Shown here piece by piece: positions 35,802 through 45,500 of a stretch of 64,000 nucleotides of DNA (position 1 is the first letter of the stretch; every line of letters begins with the position of its first letter). Origin of the DNA: Stenotrophomonas maltophilia (GTDB lineage Bacteria; Pseudomonadota; Gammaproteobacteria; Xanthomonadales; Xanthomonadaceae); NCBI RefSeq assembly GCF_002799155.1, contig NZ_NERD01000002.1:3823501-3887500 (forward strand). The letters run 5' to 3'. Made by a program: the position numbers and the translations under genes. Below the pieces are notes generated by a model that was given only the letters and a program-made list of their open reading frames with translations, made no database searches and was not told the DNA's origin.

Positions 35802-35826
35802 GGGGGTGCGGGCTCGTTGGGGGCAA

Positions 35827-35852
35827 CCACCCCCACCAAGGTGGGGGCCTAC
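35827..35852 (-). repeat. SMAG palindrome
   Basis: ACCCCCACCAAGGTGGGGG ending in CTAC (GTAG on the minus strand). Confidence 0.75.
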
Positions 35853-35860
35853 GCGGTGCG

Positions 35861-35883
35861 GGCCACGACCATTGGTCGTGGCC
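35861..35883. repeat. Palindrome before the S46 peptidase stop
   Basis: GGCCACGACCATTGGTCGTGGCC, 10-bp arms with a 3-nt loop, 7 nt from the stop of the peptidase gene. It may end that transcript. Confidence 0.6.
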
Positions 35884-35889
35884 GGCTTC

Positions 35890-38037
35890 TTACTGGGCCG
35901 GCACGCCCATTTCCTTCAGCAGTTCCGGTGCCGGGTAGACCTTGGCCAGCAGCCAGCGCAGGTAGCGCATGTCCACGTGCACGGCGCGCTTGTAGCGCGG
36001 GTCGAACCACCAGCTGGCGCTGACCGACTCCCAGTTGCTGTCGAAGTTCAGGCCGATCAGTTCGCCCTTGGCGTTGAGCACCGGCGAGCCGGAGTTACCG
36101 CCGGTGGTATCCAGGTTGGTCAGGAAGTTGACCGTCTGGGTCTTCAGCGCCGGGTCGGCGGTGCTGCCGAAGTCACCCTTGGCGATGGCGGCCAGCAGCG
36201 GCTTGGGCGCATCGAACGGATAGGCGTTGGTGTTCTTCTCGACGATGCCGGCCACGGTGGTCACCGGCGAGTAGGTCACGCCGTCGCGCGGATGCAGCGC
36301 TTCGACCTTGCCGTAGCTGATGCGCAGCGTGCGGTTGGCATCGGGGTACACCGCGCGGCCCTGCTTGGCGCGCCAGGCGAACAGCGCCTGCATGTAGGCC
36401 GGGCGCAGGCGCAGCTGCTCGCCTTCGCGGGTCTTGCTCTCGTTCTCGATGCGCAGCTGCGCGGCCACCAGCGGGCCGGCCAAGGCGATCAGCGGATCGG
36501 CAGCCAGCGCCTTGCCTTCGCGGGCAGCAGCGAAGCGCGACAGGCGCTGCGCCTCATCACCCAGCTGGGTGCCGGCGTACAGGGTGTCCAGTGCCTTGGC
36601 CAGCTGCTCCGGGGTACGGCCGAAGGCCGTATCGAACTCGGCCACGCGCTGCGCGTCCGGCAGCTTCTGGTAGCGGGTCAGCAGGGTGGTCAGCAGCGCC
36701 TTCTCGACTTCCGGCGCGTAGCGGCGCTGGACCTGCTTGAGCACGCCTTCGATCATCGCCTGGTCGCGCTGCTGGTAGCCGCTCTCGCGCTGCGCATCCG
36801 GCTTGGCCGATTCGATGCGCAGGCGCTCCAGCAGCAGCGCCGAACGCAGCAGCTGGCTCTGCGCGGCCATCTGCTCCAGCAGCAGGTCACGCTCGCCCAC
36901 CGCCGCGCCCTGCGACAGGTTGGCCAGCAGCGCCTTGATGTCGCCCTGGTACTTGCGGTCGGTGGCGGCCAGCATGGCCGTCTCGTCGGCCGCACGCTGG
37001 GCCTTGGCGTCGCTGCGCAGCAGGCCTTCCAGCTCACCGGCGGCGCGCTTGCGGTTGTTCTTCAGCGACTGCAGCTGCGAGGCGTAGCGGGTGCGTGCCT
37101 GCGCGTCCTTGGCACTGGCGGCCTCGATGGTGTCGATCATCTGCTGGAACACCGATACGCGGCGCGGCAGCACGGTATCGATCTGGCCGGCGAATTCGGC
37201 CGCGGTACGGTGGCGGTAGGTAATGCCCGGATAACCGGCCAGCATCGCGTAATCGCCTTCCTTCGGGCCTTCCACCGACATCTGCAGGTGCGCCGGCGCC
37301 TGGTAGGGCACGTTGTCCTTGCTGTAGGCGGCTGGCTTGCCATCCTTGCCGACATAGGCGCGCAGCAGGGTGAAATCGCCGGTGTGGCGCGGCCACATGA
37401 AGTTGTCGATCTCATCACCGTAGTTGCCGATCGCACGCGGCGGCGCATACACCAGGCGCACGTCGCTCAGCTCCAGCTGGGCGATGCGGTAGAAGTCGGT
37501 GCCGTAGTACATGTTGGCCACCGAGCAGCGCACGCTGCCGTCCTTCTCGCACTCGGCCACGATCTGCTTGCTGGCCGCATCCACGGCATCGAAGTAGGCA
37601 CGACCGGTCTTGCCACGGGCCTGCGCCAGCACCTGGTCGGTCACCTTGTCGAAGCCGACGGTGACCAGCACGCGGAAGTCCGGGTTGGCCGGGCGTTCGT
37701 CGGCACGGTCCTTGGCGATGAAGCCACCATTGATCAGGTCGTGCTCGGGCGAACTGTTGTACTGGATCACGCCCATCGCCACGTGGTGGTTGGTCAGCAG
37801 CAGGCCGTCGGCGGACACGAACGAACCGGTGCCGCCGCCGGCACGCACCACGGCGCTCAGCGGCGGCGCAGTGACGTTGGCCAGGTCGGCCGGATTGCCC
37901 TTGAAACCTGCGGCCTGCAGCGGCTTGGCCAGTTCCGGCAGCTGGGTCGGCATCCACATGCCTTCATCGGCGTGGGCACCGGCGGCGAGGGTCAGGCCCA
38001 GGGCCAGGGCGGTGGGAAGGGCTTTGCGTGGTGACAT
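35890..38037 (-). CDS. S46 family dipeptidyl-peptidase (DPP7/DPP11 type)
   Basis: A 715-residue secreted serine exopeptidase that releases dipeptides from peptide N-termini, probably in the periplasm. Signal peptide 1-23 (ALALGLTLAAGAHA) is followed by EGMWMPTQLP, the mature S46 start. Catalytic residues are visible in TNHHVAMG (His85), RHTGDF (Asp) and GGNSGSPV (Ser649). The residue after NFD near 667, which sets S1 preference in this family (Gly in DPP7, Arg in DPP11), is Ser. This argues for hydrophobic or broad preference rather than acidic. Length matches DAP BII of Pseudoxanthomonas (about 720). Three palindromes lie downstream and no promoter was recognised. Xanthomonads often encode several S46 paralogs. 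Confidence 0.92.
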   Translation of the reverse strand: MSPRKALPTALALGLTLAAGAHADEGMWMPTQLPELAKPLQAAGFKGNPADLANVTAPPLSAVVRAGGGTGSFVSADGLLLTNHHVAMGVIQYNSSPEHDLINGGFIAKDRADERPANPDFRVLVTVGFDKVTDQVLAQARGKTGRAYFDAVDAASKQIVAECEKDGSVRCSVANMYYGTDFYRIAQLELSDVRLVYAPPRAIGNYGDEIDNFMWPRHTGDFTLLRAYVGKDGKPAAYSKDNVPYQAPAHLQMSVEGPKEGDYAMLAGYPGITYRHRTAAEFAGQIDTVLPRRVSVFQQMIDTIEAASAKDAQARTRYASQLQSLKNNRKRAAGELEGLLRSDAKAQRAADETAMLAATDRKYQGDIKALLANLSQGAAVGERDLLLEQMAAQSQLLRSALLLERLRIESAKPDAQRESGYQQRDQAMIEGVLKQVQRRYAPEVEKALLTTLLTRYQKLPDAQRVAEFDTAFGRTPEQLAKALDTLYAGTQLGDEAQRLSRFAAAREGKALAADPLIALAGPLVAAQLRIENESKTREGEQLRLRPAYMQALFAWRAKQGRAVYPDANRTLRISYGKVEALHPRDGVTYSPVTTVAGIVEKNTNAYPFDAPKPLLAAIAKGDFGSTADPALKTQTVNFLTNLDTTGGNSGSPVLNAKGELIGLNFDSNWESVSASWWFDPRYKRAVHVDMRYLRWLLAKVYPAPELLKEMGVPAQ

Positions 38038-38163
38038 GAGGCAATCCGGTACGACAGAACAGCCCGGGACCATAGCTGTTGGGGCGCTGTCGGGCAACGC
38101 CCGATAGTCAGGCCTGCGCCCCGCTCCTAGAATTGCCGTTTTCTGCACATCGGACGTCAGCAG

Positions 38164-39852
38164 ATGATCGTCGGTATCGATCTTGGCACTACCCATTCCC
38201 TCATCGGCATGCACACGGCAGCCGGGCCGCAGCTGTTCCCCAATGCCCACGGCGAGCTGTTGACGCCGTCGGTGGTGAGCCTGGTCGATGGCGCCGTGCT
38301 GGTTGGCCAGCCAGCCCGCGACCGGCTGGTCAGCCACCCACAGCAGACCGTGGCGCACTTCAAGCGCTGGATGGGCAGCGATCGCGAGACCCGGCTGGGT
38401 GAGCGCAGTTTCCGCCCTGAGGAGCTCTCGGCCATGGTGCTGCGCTCGCTGCTGGCCGACGCCGAAGCCGCCTTGGGTCACAAGGTGGAGGAAGCGGTAA
38501 TCAGCGTACCGGCCTATTTCTCCGACGCCCAGCGCAAAGCCACCCGGGCGGCCGGCGAGCTGGCCGGCATCCGCGTCGAGCGCCTGATCAATGAACCCAC
38601 GGCCGCCGCGCTGGCCTATGGTCTGCAGGAGCGTGACGGCGAAGGCCGCGTGCTGGTGCTGGACCTGGGCGGTGGCACCTTCGACGTCTCCATCCTGGAA
38701 CTGTTCGACGGCGTGGTCGAAGTGCATGCCAGCGCCGGCGACAATTTCCTGGGTGGCGAGGACTTCCTGCAGGTACTCGTGCAAGCCTTCCATGCCGACC
38801 AGGGCATGTCCTCCAGCGACCTGTCCGCTGCCGAACAGGCGCAGCTGCTGCGTCGGCTGGAACTGTTCAAGCGCGAACTCAGCCAGAACGGCGCTGCCAG
38901 CCTGCAGTTGCCCCTTGCCGGCAGCGAGCGCCAGTGGCAGCTGGATGAGGCGCGCTACACGCAGCTCTGCGAGCCGCTGCTGCTGCGCATGCGTGCGCCC
39001 ATCGAACGCGCGATCCGCGACGCCCGGCTCAAGCCCGAGGCGCTGGACGACATCATCCTGGTCGGCGGTGCGGTACGCATGCCGATGGTCAGCAAGCTGG
39101 CGACCCGCATGTTCGGCCGGCTGCCGCTGCGCCATGTCCATCCGGACCAGGCGATTGCATTGGGTGCCGCCGTTGCCGCTGGGCTAAAGGCGCGCGACGA
39201 GTCGTTGCGCGAAGTCGTGCTGACCGATGTCTGCCCCTATACGCTGGGCACGCAGGTGTCCCGCCAGGATGCTTCCGGTGGCGAACGCAGCGGCTATTTC
39301 CACCCGATCATCCAGCGCAACAGCGTGGTTCCGGTCAGCCGTGAGGATCGTTTCTACCCGCTACACGAGCGGCAAGGTGCCATCCGCATCGACGTGTTCC
39401 AGGGCGAAAGCCCGACAGTGGATCGCAACATCAAGCTCGGTGAGCTGACCGTGCCGCTGACCCATTCCGGCCCGATGCACGAGCGCAGCGTCACCGCCCG
39501 CTTTACCTATGACGTGAACGGGCTGCTGCAGGTCGAAGTCACCGAGGACGCCACCGGCAGGCGCCACGAGCTCATTCTGGAACAGAATCCCGGGCTGCTG
39601 TCACCCGAAGAGATCCAGCAGCGCCTGCGCGCACTGGAAGCGCTGAAAATCCACCCGCGTGACGCTCAGCCCAACCTCGCCGTGATCGCCCGCACCGAGC
39701 GCCTGTACGAGGAACGCATCCATCACCGCGAACAGTTGCAGTCGTGGCTGAGCAGCTTCCGCCATGTGCTGGAAAGCCAGGATGCCGTTGCCGTCGAGCG
39801 TCATCGCCATCAGCTGGACGCGGCACTCGACACCCTCGAGCGCGATGCATGA
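38164..39852 (+). CDS. hscC: Hsp70 chaperone HscC
   Basis: A 562-residue Hsp70 of the short HscC branch (E. coli HscC is 556 aa, DnaK 638). The ATPase half shows VGIDLGTTHSLIG (residue 3), VPAYFSDAQRKATRAAGELAG (near 114), the LINEPTAAALAYG block (near 140), LDLGGGTFDVSILEL (near 165) and LVGGAVRMPMV (near 300). The substrate domain starts after DVCPYTLG (near 355) and lacks the acidic DnaK tail. A TAGAAT box is 30 nt upstream. The stop overlaps the start of the next gene (ATGA), so hscC and two J-domain membrane proteins form one coupled unit. Confidence 0.93.
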   Translation: MIVGIDLGTTHSLIGMHTAAGPQLFPNAHGELLTPSVVSLVDGAVLVGQPARDRLVSHPQQTVAHFKRWMGSDRETRLGERSFRPEELSAMVLRSLLADAEAALGHKVEEAVISVPAYFSDAQRKATRAAGELAGIRVERLINEPTAAALAYGLQERDGEGRVLVLDLGGGTFDVSILELFDGVVEVHASAGDNFLGGEDFLQVLVQAFHADQGMSSSDLSAAEQAQLLRRLELFKRELSQNGAASLQLPLAGSERQWQLDEARYTQLCEPLLLRMRAPIERAIRDARLKPEALDDIILVGGAVRMPMVSKLATRMFGRLPLRHVHPDQAIALGAAVAAGLKARDESLREVVLTDVCPYTLGTQVSRQDASGGERSGYFHPIIQRNSVVPVSREDRFYPLHERQGAIRIDVFQGESPTVDRNIKLGELTVPLTHSGPMHERSVTARFTYDVNGLLQVEVTEDATGRRHELILEQNPGLLSPEEIQQRLRALEALKIHPRDAQPNLAVIARTERLYEERIHHREQLQSWLSSFRHVLESQDAVAVERHRHQLDAALDTLERDA

Positions 39853-41306
39853 GCTGGGCACTTCACGTCCTGGAGCTGGACGACACCGCTGACGAGCGTG
39901 CGATCAAGCGCGCCTATGCTAAGCGCCTGCGGGTGACCCGCCCCGACGAGGATCCCGTCGCCTTCCAGCACCTGCATGAGGCCTATCAGACGGCATTGGA
40001 CTGGGTCCGCCAGGAACCGGTGGCGGATACCGCGGACGAGGCCGAACCGGCGGAGCATGCAGCCGATGTCGCACCCTGGCCGCACGACGCCGACGTGGCA
40101 TGGGCGCCACCCGAAACGCGTTCGTACTCACCTCCATTGCCACCCCGCGGCACGCCAGTGCTGCTGCGCACGGCACCGGTGGTGGAGCTGGAGGGGGTGG
40201 TCGATGTACCAAGCCACGCGCAGTCGATCCTGCGCCAGGCCTACCTGTTGCCCGTCGACGACTTCGGCCCCTGGCTGGAGGCCACGCCGGTGCTGTGGTC
40301 GCTGCGCTACAAGCCATTGGTGGGCGACGCGCTGCTGGATGAACTGGCACGCAGTCCCAACGGCATCAGCGCCGCCAACATGGATCTGCTGGCACGTTGT
40401 TTCGGCTGGGATGATGTTCACGACGGCCTCGATGCGGACAGGCTGATATCGATCCGATCGCGCGGTCATCGACGCTGGGCCGCCGAGACCGGCAATGCGG
40501 CAGAGCTGTCAGCGCAGCTTGAACAAGAGGGCAGCCTGCGGCTGGGGAAGATCACCGTCAGCCGCTGCCTGTGCTACCTGTCGCAGCCATGGAACCTGTG
40601 GCGATCCCTCTGGCAGGCGCAGCTGCCCGAGCACATCAATGAAGTCAACGCGCTGCTGGATGCCATCGAGTCGGGGGGAAGGGAGCAGGTGCCCGAGGCA
40701 TGGGATCCGCAGCAGATCGTGTTCTGGCGAAGTCTTGCCGACGTCTCCCGGCCCAACCGGTGGCGCTGGCAGGTGAACGCGCTGCGTGGCGTGCTGCTGG
40801 GCGTCTGCAGCCTGTTGTTCTTTGGTGGAATCGCAGGTGTCTCGTTGGTCCAGGGAAAGGCGGGCGATACCGCGATGTTCGTCCAGCTGGGGGCGCTCTT
40901 GGGCCTGCTGCTGGCGGTGATGGGAGTACTGTGGGTGCCTGTTCGCTGGGCGCTGCGCCAACTTACGCTTGACCTCATTCATCAGCGTGCAGGGCTGCTG
41001 CTGGCCCTACCGGCGCCGTTGATGGCAATCGGCAGCCTGGTTCTTGTCCATGGCCTGGGCCACCGCATGGAAGGTACGCTGCTGATCTTCATGGCACTGC
41101 CCTTGGCGACTGCACGCCTGTGGCGACGCGTCGGTGCCCGGATGCGGTTCGGAGTCCGCCACGCCGTGTTCATGGTGCTTGCCATGCTGATCGCCGAAGC
41201 AGGCATCGTTCTGACCCTGCTGCAGTGGGGTGCCGAGTTCGTGCATCGCGCGCGTCGTCACGCGCCGATTGACCGGCTCCCGCCGGCCTCTGGAAACACT
41301 GCGTGA
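39849..41306 (+). CDS. Membrane J-domain-like co-chaperone 1 (DjlB/DjlC analogue)
   Basis: A 485-residue protein. The N-terminal 50 residues form a J-domain-like fold (MSWALHVLELDDTADERAIK, helix II RAYAKRL, helix III FQHLHEAYQ), but HPD is replaced by RPD in RPDEDP at 31-36. A Pro-rich linker (60-115) leads to a soluble domain (about 118-310) with WSLRYKPLVGDALLDELA and WDDVHDGLDADRL. Four or so hydrophobic helices follow (about 315-465). It is coupled to hscC by a 4-nt overlap and to its paralog by GTGA. In E. coli HscC works with J-proteins DjlB and DjlC, which supports a co-chaperone role. The client is unknown. Confidence 0.82.
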   Translation: MSWALHVLELDDTADERAIKRAYAKRLRVTRPDEDPVAFQHLHEAYQTALDWVRQEPVADTADEAEPAEHAADVAPWPHDADVAWAPPETRSYSPPLPPRGTPVLLRTAPVVELEGVVDVPSHAQSILRQAYLLPVDDFGPWLEATPVLWSLRYKPLVGDALLDELARSPNGISAANMDLLARCFGWDDVHDGLDADRLISIRSRGHRRWAAETGNAAELSAQLEQEGSLRLGKITVSRCLCYLSQPWNLWRSLWQAQLPEHINEVNALLDAIESGGREQVPEAWDPQQIVFWRSLADVSRPNRWRWQVNALRGVLLGVCSLLFFGGIAGVSLVQGKAGDTAMFVQLGALLGLLLAVMGVLWVPVRWALRQLTLDLIHQRAGLLLALPAPLMAIGSLVLVHGLGHRMEGTLLIFMALPLATARLWRRVGARMRFGVRHAVFMVLAMLIAEAGIVLTLLQWGAEFVHRARRHAPIDRLPPASGNTA

Positions 41307-42550
41307 ACTGGGCGCTGGACGCTCTCGGGCTCGACGCCGGCGCCGACGAACGGGCGATCAAGCGCGCCTATGCGCAGAGACTGCGCGCGGCACGCCCGGA
41401 CGAAGACCCGGTGGCATTCCAGGCGTTGCACGAGGCTTACCAGGAGGCCCTGCAGTGGGTACGCAACCGCGCGCAATGGCAGGAGGAGAGCAGTGCAGAA
41501 GCGCTGACGAGCACGGCTGCAGACAACAGCCCGCCGGACCCACCGGCGCCGTACGACAGCCATTCGCCGATGGACCACATGTCGGTGCTGCATCATCCAA
41601 GCACGCTCGACACCGACATGCCGGACGATGTGGTGGAGCCGTCATTGAACCTGCCCCGGTTTGCGCGCCGGCTGATCAACACCGCCGGCGACGCCGACCC
41701 GGCCAGCTTCGAGCACTGGCTGGCCGGGCGTCCGGAGCTGTGGTCATTGGCCGACAGGCCACGAATCGGCGACGTGGTGCTGCAGCAGCTGCTGCAACAG
41801 GGCGGCCCGCTGTGCGAGTCCAATTTCGATCTGCTCAGCCGGTATTTCTACTGGGATGAGATCCGGGCTGATATCGATCCCTACCGGGTGGGTGCGCGAC
41901 GCAGCCAGCTGCATCGCCACTGGCTGCTGCAGCCGCGCAACCACGCGGCCCTCACCGCAGCACTGGATCTTCCGCAGGACCGCGTGTCCGCACAGGAAGC
42001 CCATGCCCGCATGGAACGCTTGACCCGACCGTGGCACTGGCTGGAATCGATATTGTCGGCCTGCGTGCCCGGGCGCGCAGGCACCATGCGGCGCACGATG
42101 CAGCATCTGGGGGTACACACCGTCCGCGACACGCTGGCGCCACTGGACGCAGATCAGATCGCCTTCTGGATGGCGATATCGCAGCCCAGGCGCTTCAACA
42201 TCCCGAAGTTGCAGGTCGCGATTGTCCGCTGCCTGCTGGGCGCACTCATCGTACTGGCGGTTTTGGCGATCCTGGCACTGCTGGGTGAGGCCGCGCGGCC
42301 ACTTGCGATCAGCACGTCCGGCATGAAGCGTGTGGCGATCCGTGCCTCGGTGGTCATTACGCTCGGCATCCTCATGCTGGCGTCCTTCGTGGGATGGGTT
42401 CCATCACGGACGGCGTCCGTGCCAGCACCCGCCGGAGCGCCGTCGCCGCTCGATGGACCCGGCATGCTCACACACTGGCCTCGCCCGCGCAGGCCAATCC
42501 CCTCCTTCGCCGTCGTGAAGCGGATGGCCCTTGGCACAGACGGTGGTTGA
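41303..42550 (+). CDS. Membrane J-domain-like co-chaperone 2 (paralog of the previous gene)
   Basis: A 415-residue protein with the same layout as the upstream product: a J-like start (MNWALDALGLDAGADERAIK, with RPDEDP again at 31-36), a linker, and a domain sharing the WSLxxxPxxGD and WDEIRADIDPYRV blocks. The end is shorter, with about two hydrophobic helices (310-375) and a Pro-rich tail. The start is GTG overlapping the previous stop. It probably arose by tandem duplication, with the membrane part diverging most. Likely a second, differently localised or client-specific partner of HscC. The convergent tamB gene begins only 11 nt after its stop, so no terminator fits between. Confidence 0.8.
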   Translation: MNWALDALGLDAGADERAIKRAYAQRLRAARPDEDPVAFQALHEAYQEALQWVRNRAQWQEESSAEALTSTAADNSPPDPPAPYDSHSPMDHMSVLHHPSTLDTDMPDDVVEPSLNLPRFARRLINTAGDADPASFEHWLAGRPELWSLADRPRIGDVVLQQLLQQGGPLCESNFDLLSRYFYWDEIRADIDPYRVGARRSQLHRHWLLQPRNHAALTAALDLPQDRVSAQEAHARMERLTRPWHWLESILSACVPGRAGTMRRTMQHLGVHTVRDTLAPLDADQIAFWMAISQPRRFNIPKLQVAIVRCLLGALIVLAVLAILALLGEAARPLAISTSGMKRVAIRASVVITLGILMLASFVGWVPSRTASVPAPAGAPSPLDGPGMLTHWPRPRRPIPSFAVVKRMALGTDGG

Positions 42551-42561
42551 GTGGCGGCGGG

Positions 42562-45500
42562 TTACTTCTCCCGCCGCCAGTTGATCGACCCACGGTTTTC
42601 CACCGTGCTCGATTCCACTTCCACATCGAAGCCGCGACGCAGCAGGTACTTCAGCGTGATCACCGAACCGGCACCGACCAGCGACACGCCGTAGCCGACG
42701 TACAGCTTGGGCGAGATGTACTTGCCAACGCCGATCACCGAGCCACCCAACGCGCGCGACTGGCTCACGCCGGCATCGTCCAGGCCCAGCTTGGCACCCA
42801 GCTGCGAGGCCAGCAGGCCGCTACCGGCCGACAATGCCGCCGAGGCCGCATTGACCTGCTGGGTCTGGTCGCTGCTGGCACCGGTCAGGCTGCGTCCCAG
42901 CACCAGATAGGCCAGTGCCTCGGACTGCGACATCGCCGGATCGGACCACACGTCCGCGCGCGGCTGCTGCGCACGCCCGGTCACGTCGATGCCGGCGGTG
43001 ACATCACCGATCCGGCGCTCGGCGCGGATGTTGATGCGCGGGTCGGACACCGCGTTGTAGTTCCAGGTGAGGTTGCCGCGGGTGATGGTCAGGTCCTGCC
43101 CATACGCCTTGTAGCGGCCGCTCACTTCCAGGCCGCCATTGGCGGTCATTTCACGGCCGGGCTTGGCCCAGACCTGCATCTTGCCGGTCAGTGCACCCTT
43201 CAGACCGAAGCCGGTCATCTTCACCTTGTCGCCGAGGCTGACCACCAGGTCCATGTCCAGCGGCGAAGTGCGCGACGCTTCCGGATCGGCCGGGTCGAGC
43301 ACCACCACGTCTTCGGACACCGAGGTGCCGCGGTCCAGGCGCTCCAGATCGATGTCGGCCTCGGGCACGTGCACGGTGCCACGCAGCTCCATCGCGGCCT
43401 TGGCCAGGGTGAAGTCGAGGTTGGGATTGGCGACGATGCGCAGTTCACTGGTGTTGGACAGCAGCACATTCTCGCCGTGGATCTTCAGCTGCAGCGGCTG
43501 TGCATCGCCGAACCACGACAGGCCACCATCCACGTACAGCGTGCCCTGGCCCGAGTTGGCCTGCGCGGTGATCTTGGCCGAACCGTCGGGCTGGGCCACG
43601 AAGCTGCCCTTGCCCTGGTCGAAGGTCAGGCCCAGCGCCGGGAATTCACCCTTGAAGTTGCTCAGCTGCGCGTCACCGCCCAGCGACGGCTGGCCGCGCG
43701 TGCCGCGCAGGCTGACGTGGCCTTCGATCAGGCCGGTCGGTCGCACGATGTCCGGCGAGAACAGCTCCAGCCAATACAACCGCGACATGTTGAGGTAGAG
43801 CTCTCCGTTCAGCGGTGCGCTGGCTTCCCAGCCGGTCTGCATCCTGGCGTCGACGAAGCCGTTGCCCTGGAAGCCCATGCCCAGGTAGCCCTTGATGCTG
43901 GCGGGGGTCATGTCCAGCTTCAGCGAGAACTGGTCATAGCGCACCAGCTCGCCACGGGTGGTGTCGCCCACGGCGTTGCGGTTCTCGCCCAGGCGCACGC
44001 CGCCTTCCTTCGAGCGCACTTCCACATGACCTTCCCAGGCGTTGCCGCGCGGGCGGATCTGCGCATCCAGGCTGACATCGCCACGCAGGTAGATGCGACG
44101 GCCGGACTGCGGCGGCAACCACGGCTGTACCAGCGCCAACGGCAGCGCATCACTGCGCACCACCAGGCCCTCGCGCGGCCAGTTGGCCTGTGCGCACAGT
44201 GCGCCGCTGCTGGCGGCGACCAGGCAGGCTTCGGACAGCGTGTAGGTGCTGCCGTTGATCGCGAACGCCGCCGGTGCACGCAGCGACCAGGCATCGCCCT
44301 TCACCGGTGCGATGCGCAGCGATGCCAGCTCGCCACGCCACTGCGCACCCTGCTGGCGCACGCTGCCCTGCAGCTCGATCGCGCCCATCTCGTTGCGGGT
44401 CTGCGCTGCCAGGCGCAGGTTGGAGACACTGCCCTGCGCATCCACATTCAAGCGTTCCAGCAGCATGCCAGCGTTGACCTGCTGGCCCTGCACCGCCAGC
44501 GTGCCGCTGTCGCCACGCCAGGGCAGGTGGCCCTTGATGCTCACGCTCTCGGCGCCGTAGCCGTCCCAGTTGAGATTGTTGCCGACCAGGTCGGCGGTGA
44601 TGTCCGGCGCATCGCGCGGGCCCTTCACCTGCACCTGGCCACGCAGGCCACCATCGGCGCCCGGCAGCAGGTCGCTCAGCTGCAGCGGTTCGAAACGCGC
44701 ATCGATGTCGAGGCGGTCGCCGACCTTGCCCGACGCGGTCACCCGGCTGCTGCCCAGCGACAGCTTCAGGTCGCCCTGGCCCTGCGCGCCCTGCAGCGCG
44801 AACTTGCCCTGTGCGTCGAGGTTGCGCTGGCGCAGCATGCCCTTCAGCGAGGGCAGGTCCACCGTGGCTTCCAGCGTTCCGGCGGTGCCCGGTGCGGCAT
44901 TGGCCGGCGGCGGCAGCTGGCGGCCCTTGGAGGCCAGGTTGCCGGACAGGCGGCCGTTCCAGCCCGGCACGAAATAGCCGGGGTCGAAGTCCTTCAGCGT
45001 GGCCTTGGCGTCCCAGTCCAGCTGCGGCGCCCAGGCCACCTGGCCTTCCACCTGCAGCTGTCCACCCGGCGTCTGCGCCTGCAGCTGGTGGATCGACGCG
45101 GCCTGGTCGTTGCCGCGCACGTCGAAGCGCAGCAGCGCCTTCTGCGCATCTCGCTCCACCTCGGCGCGGCCGATCGCGGCCCAGGCCTTCAACGTGCCGG
45201 CCAGGCCGAAGCGAGCTTCCTTCAGGGTCACCGGTACCGGTGCGCTGCCGGCGGTGTTCGGATCGGGCACCGGCACATAGGTCAGGTCCCGTGCGACCAC
45301 CGAGAAGTTGAGCTTCTGCTGGTCTTCCTGGCTGAAATCAGCGGTGCCCTCCAGGCGGGCTTCGCCACCGAGGCCCTTCACCAGCAGCGGTGAAACCTTC
45401 AGCACCTGGTCCTGCAGCGATACCACCGACGGTGCCAGCTCCAGTTCCTGGTCACCCTGCTTTACCTTGCCGCGCAGATTGGCGTTGCCGCCCTTGCCGG

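Noticed and set aside
35755..35826. Extension of the hybrid kinase start to the TTG at 35826
   Set aside because: The extra residues are polar and encoded across a SMAG palindrome; the GTG at 35754 gives a membrane helix right at the N-terminus.
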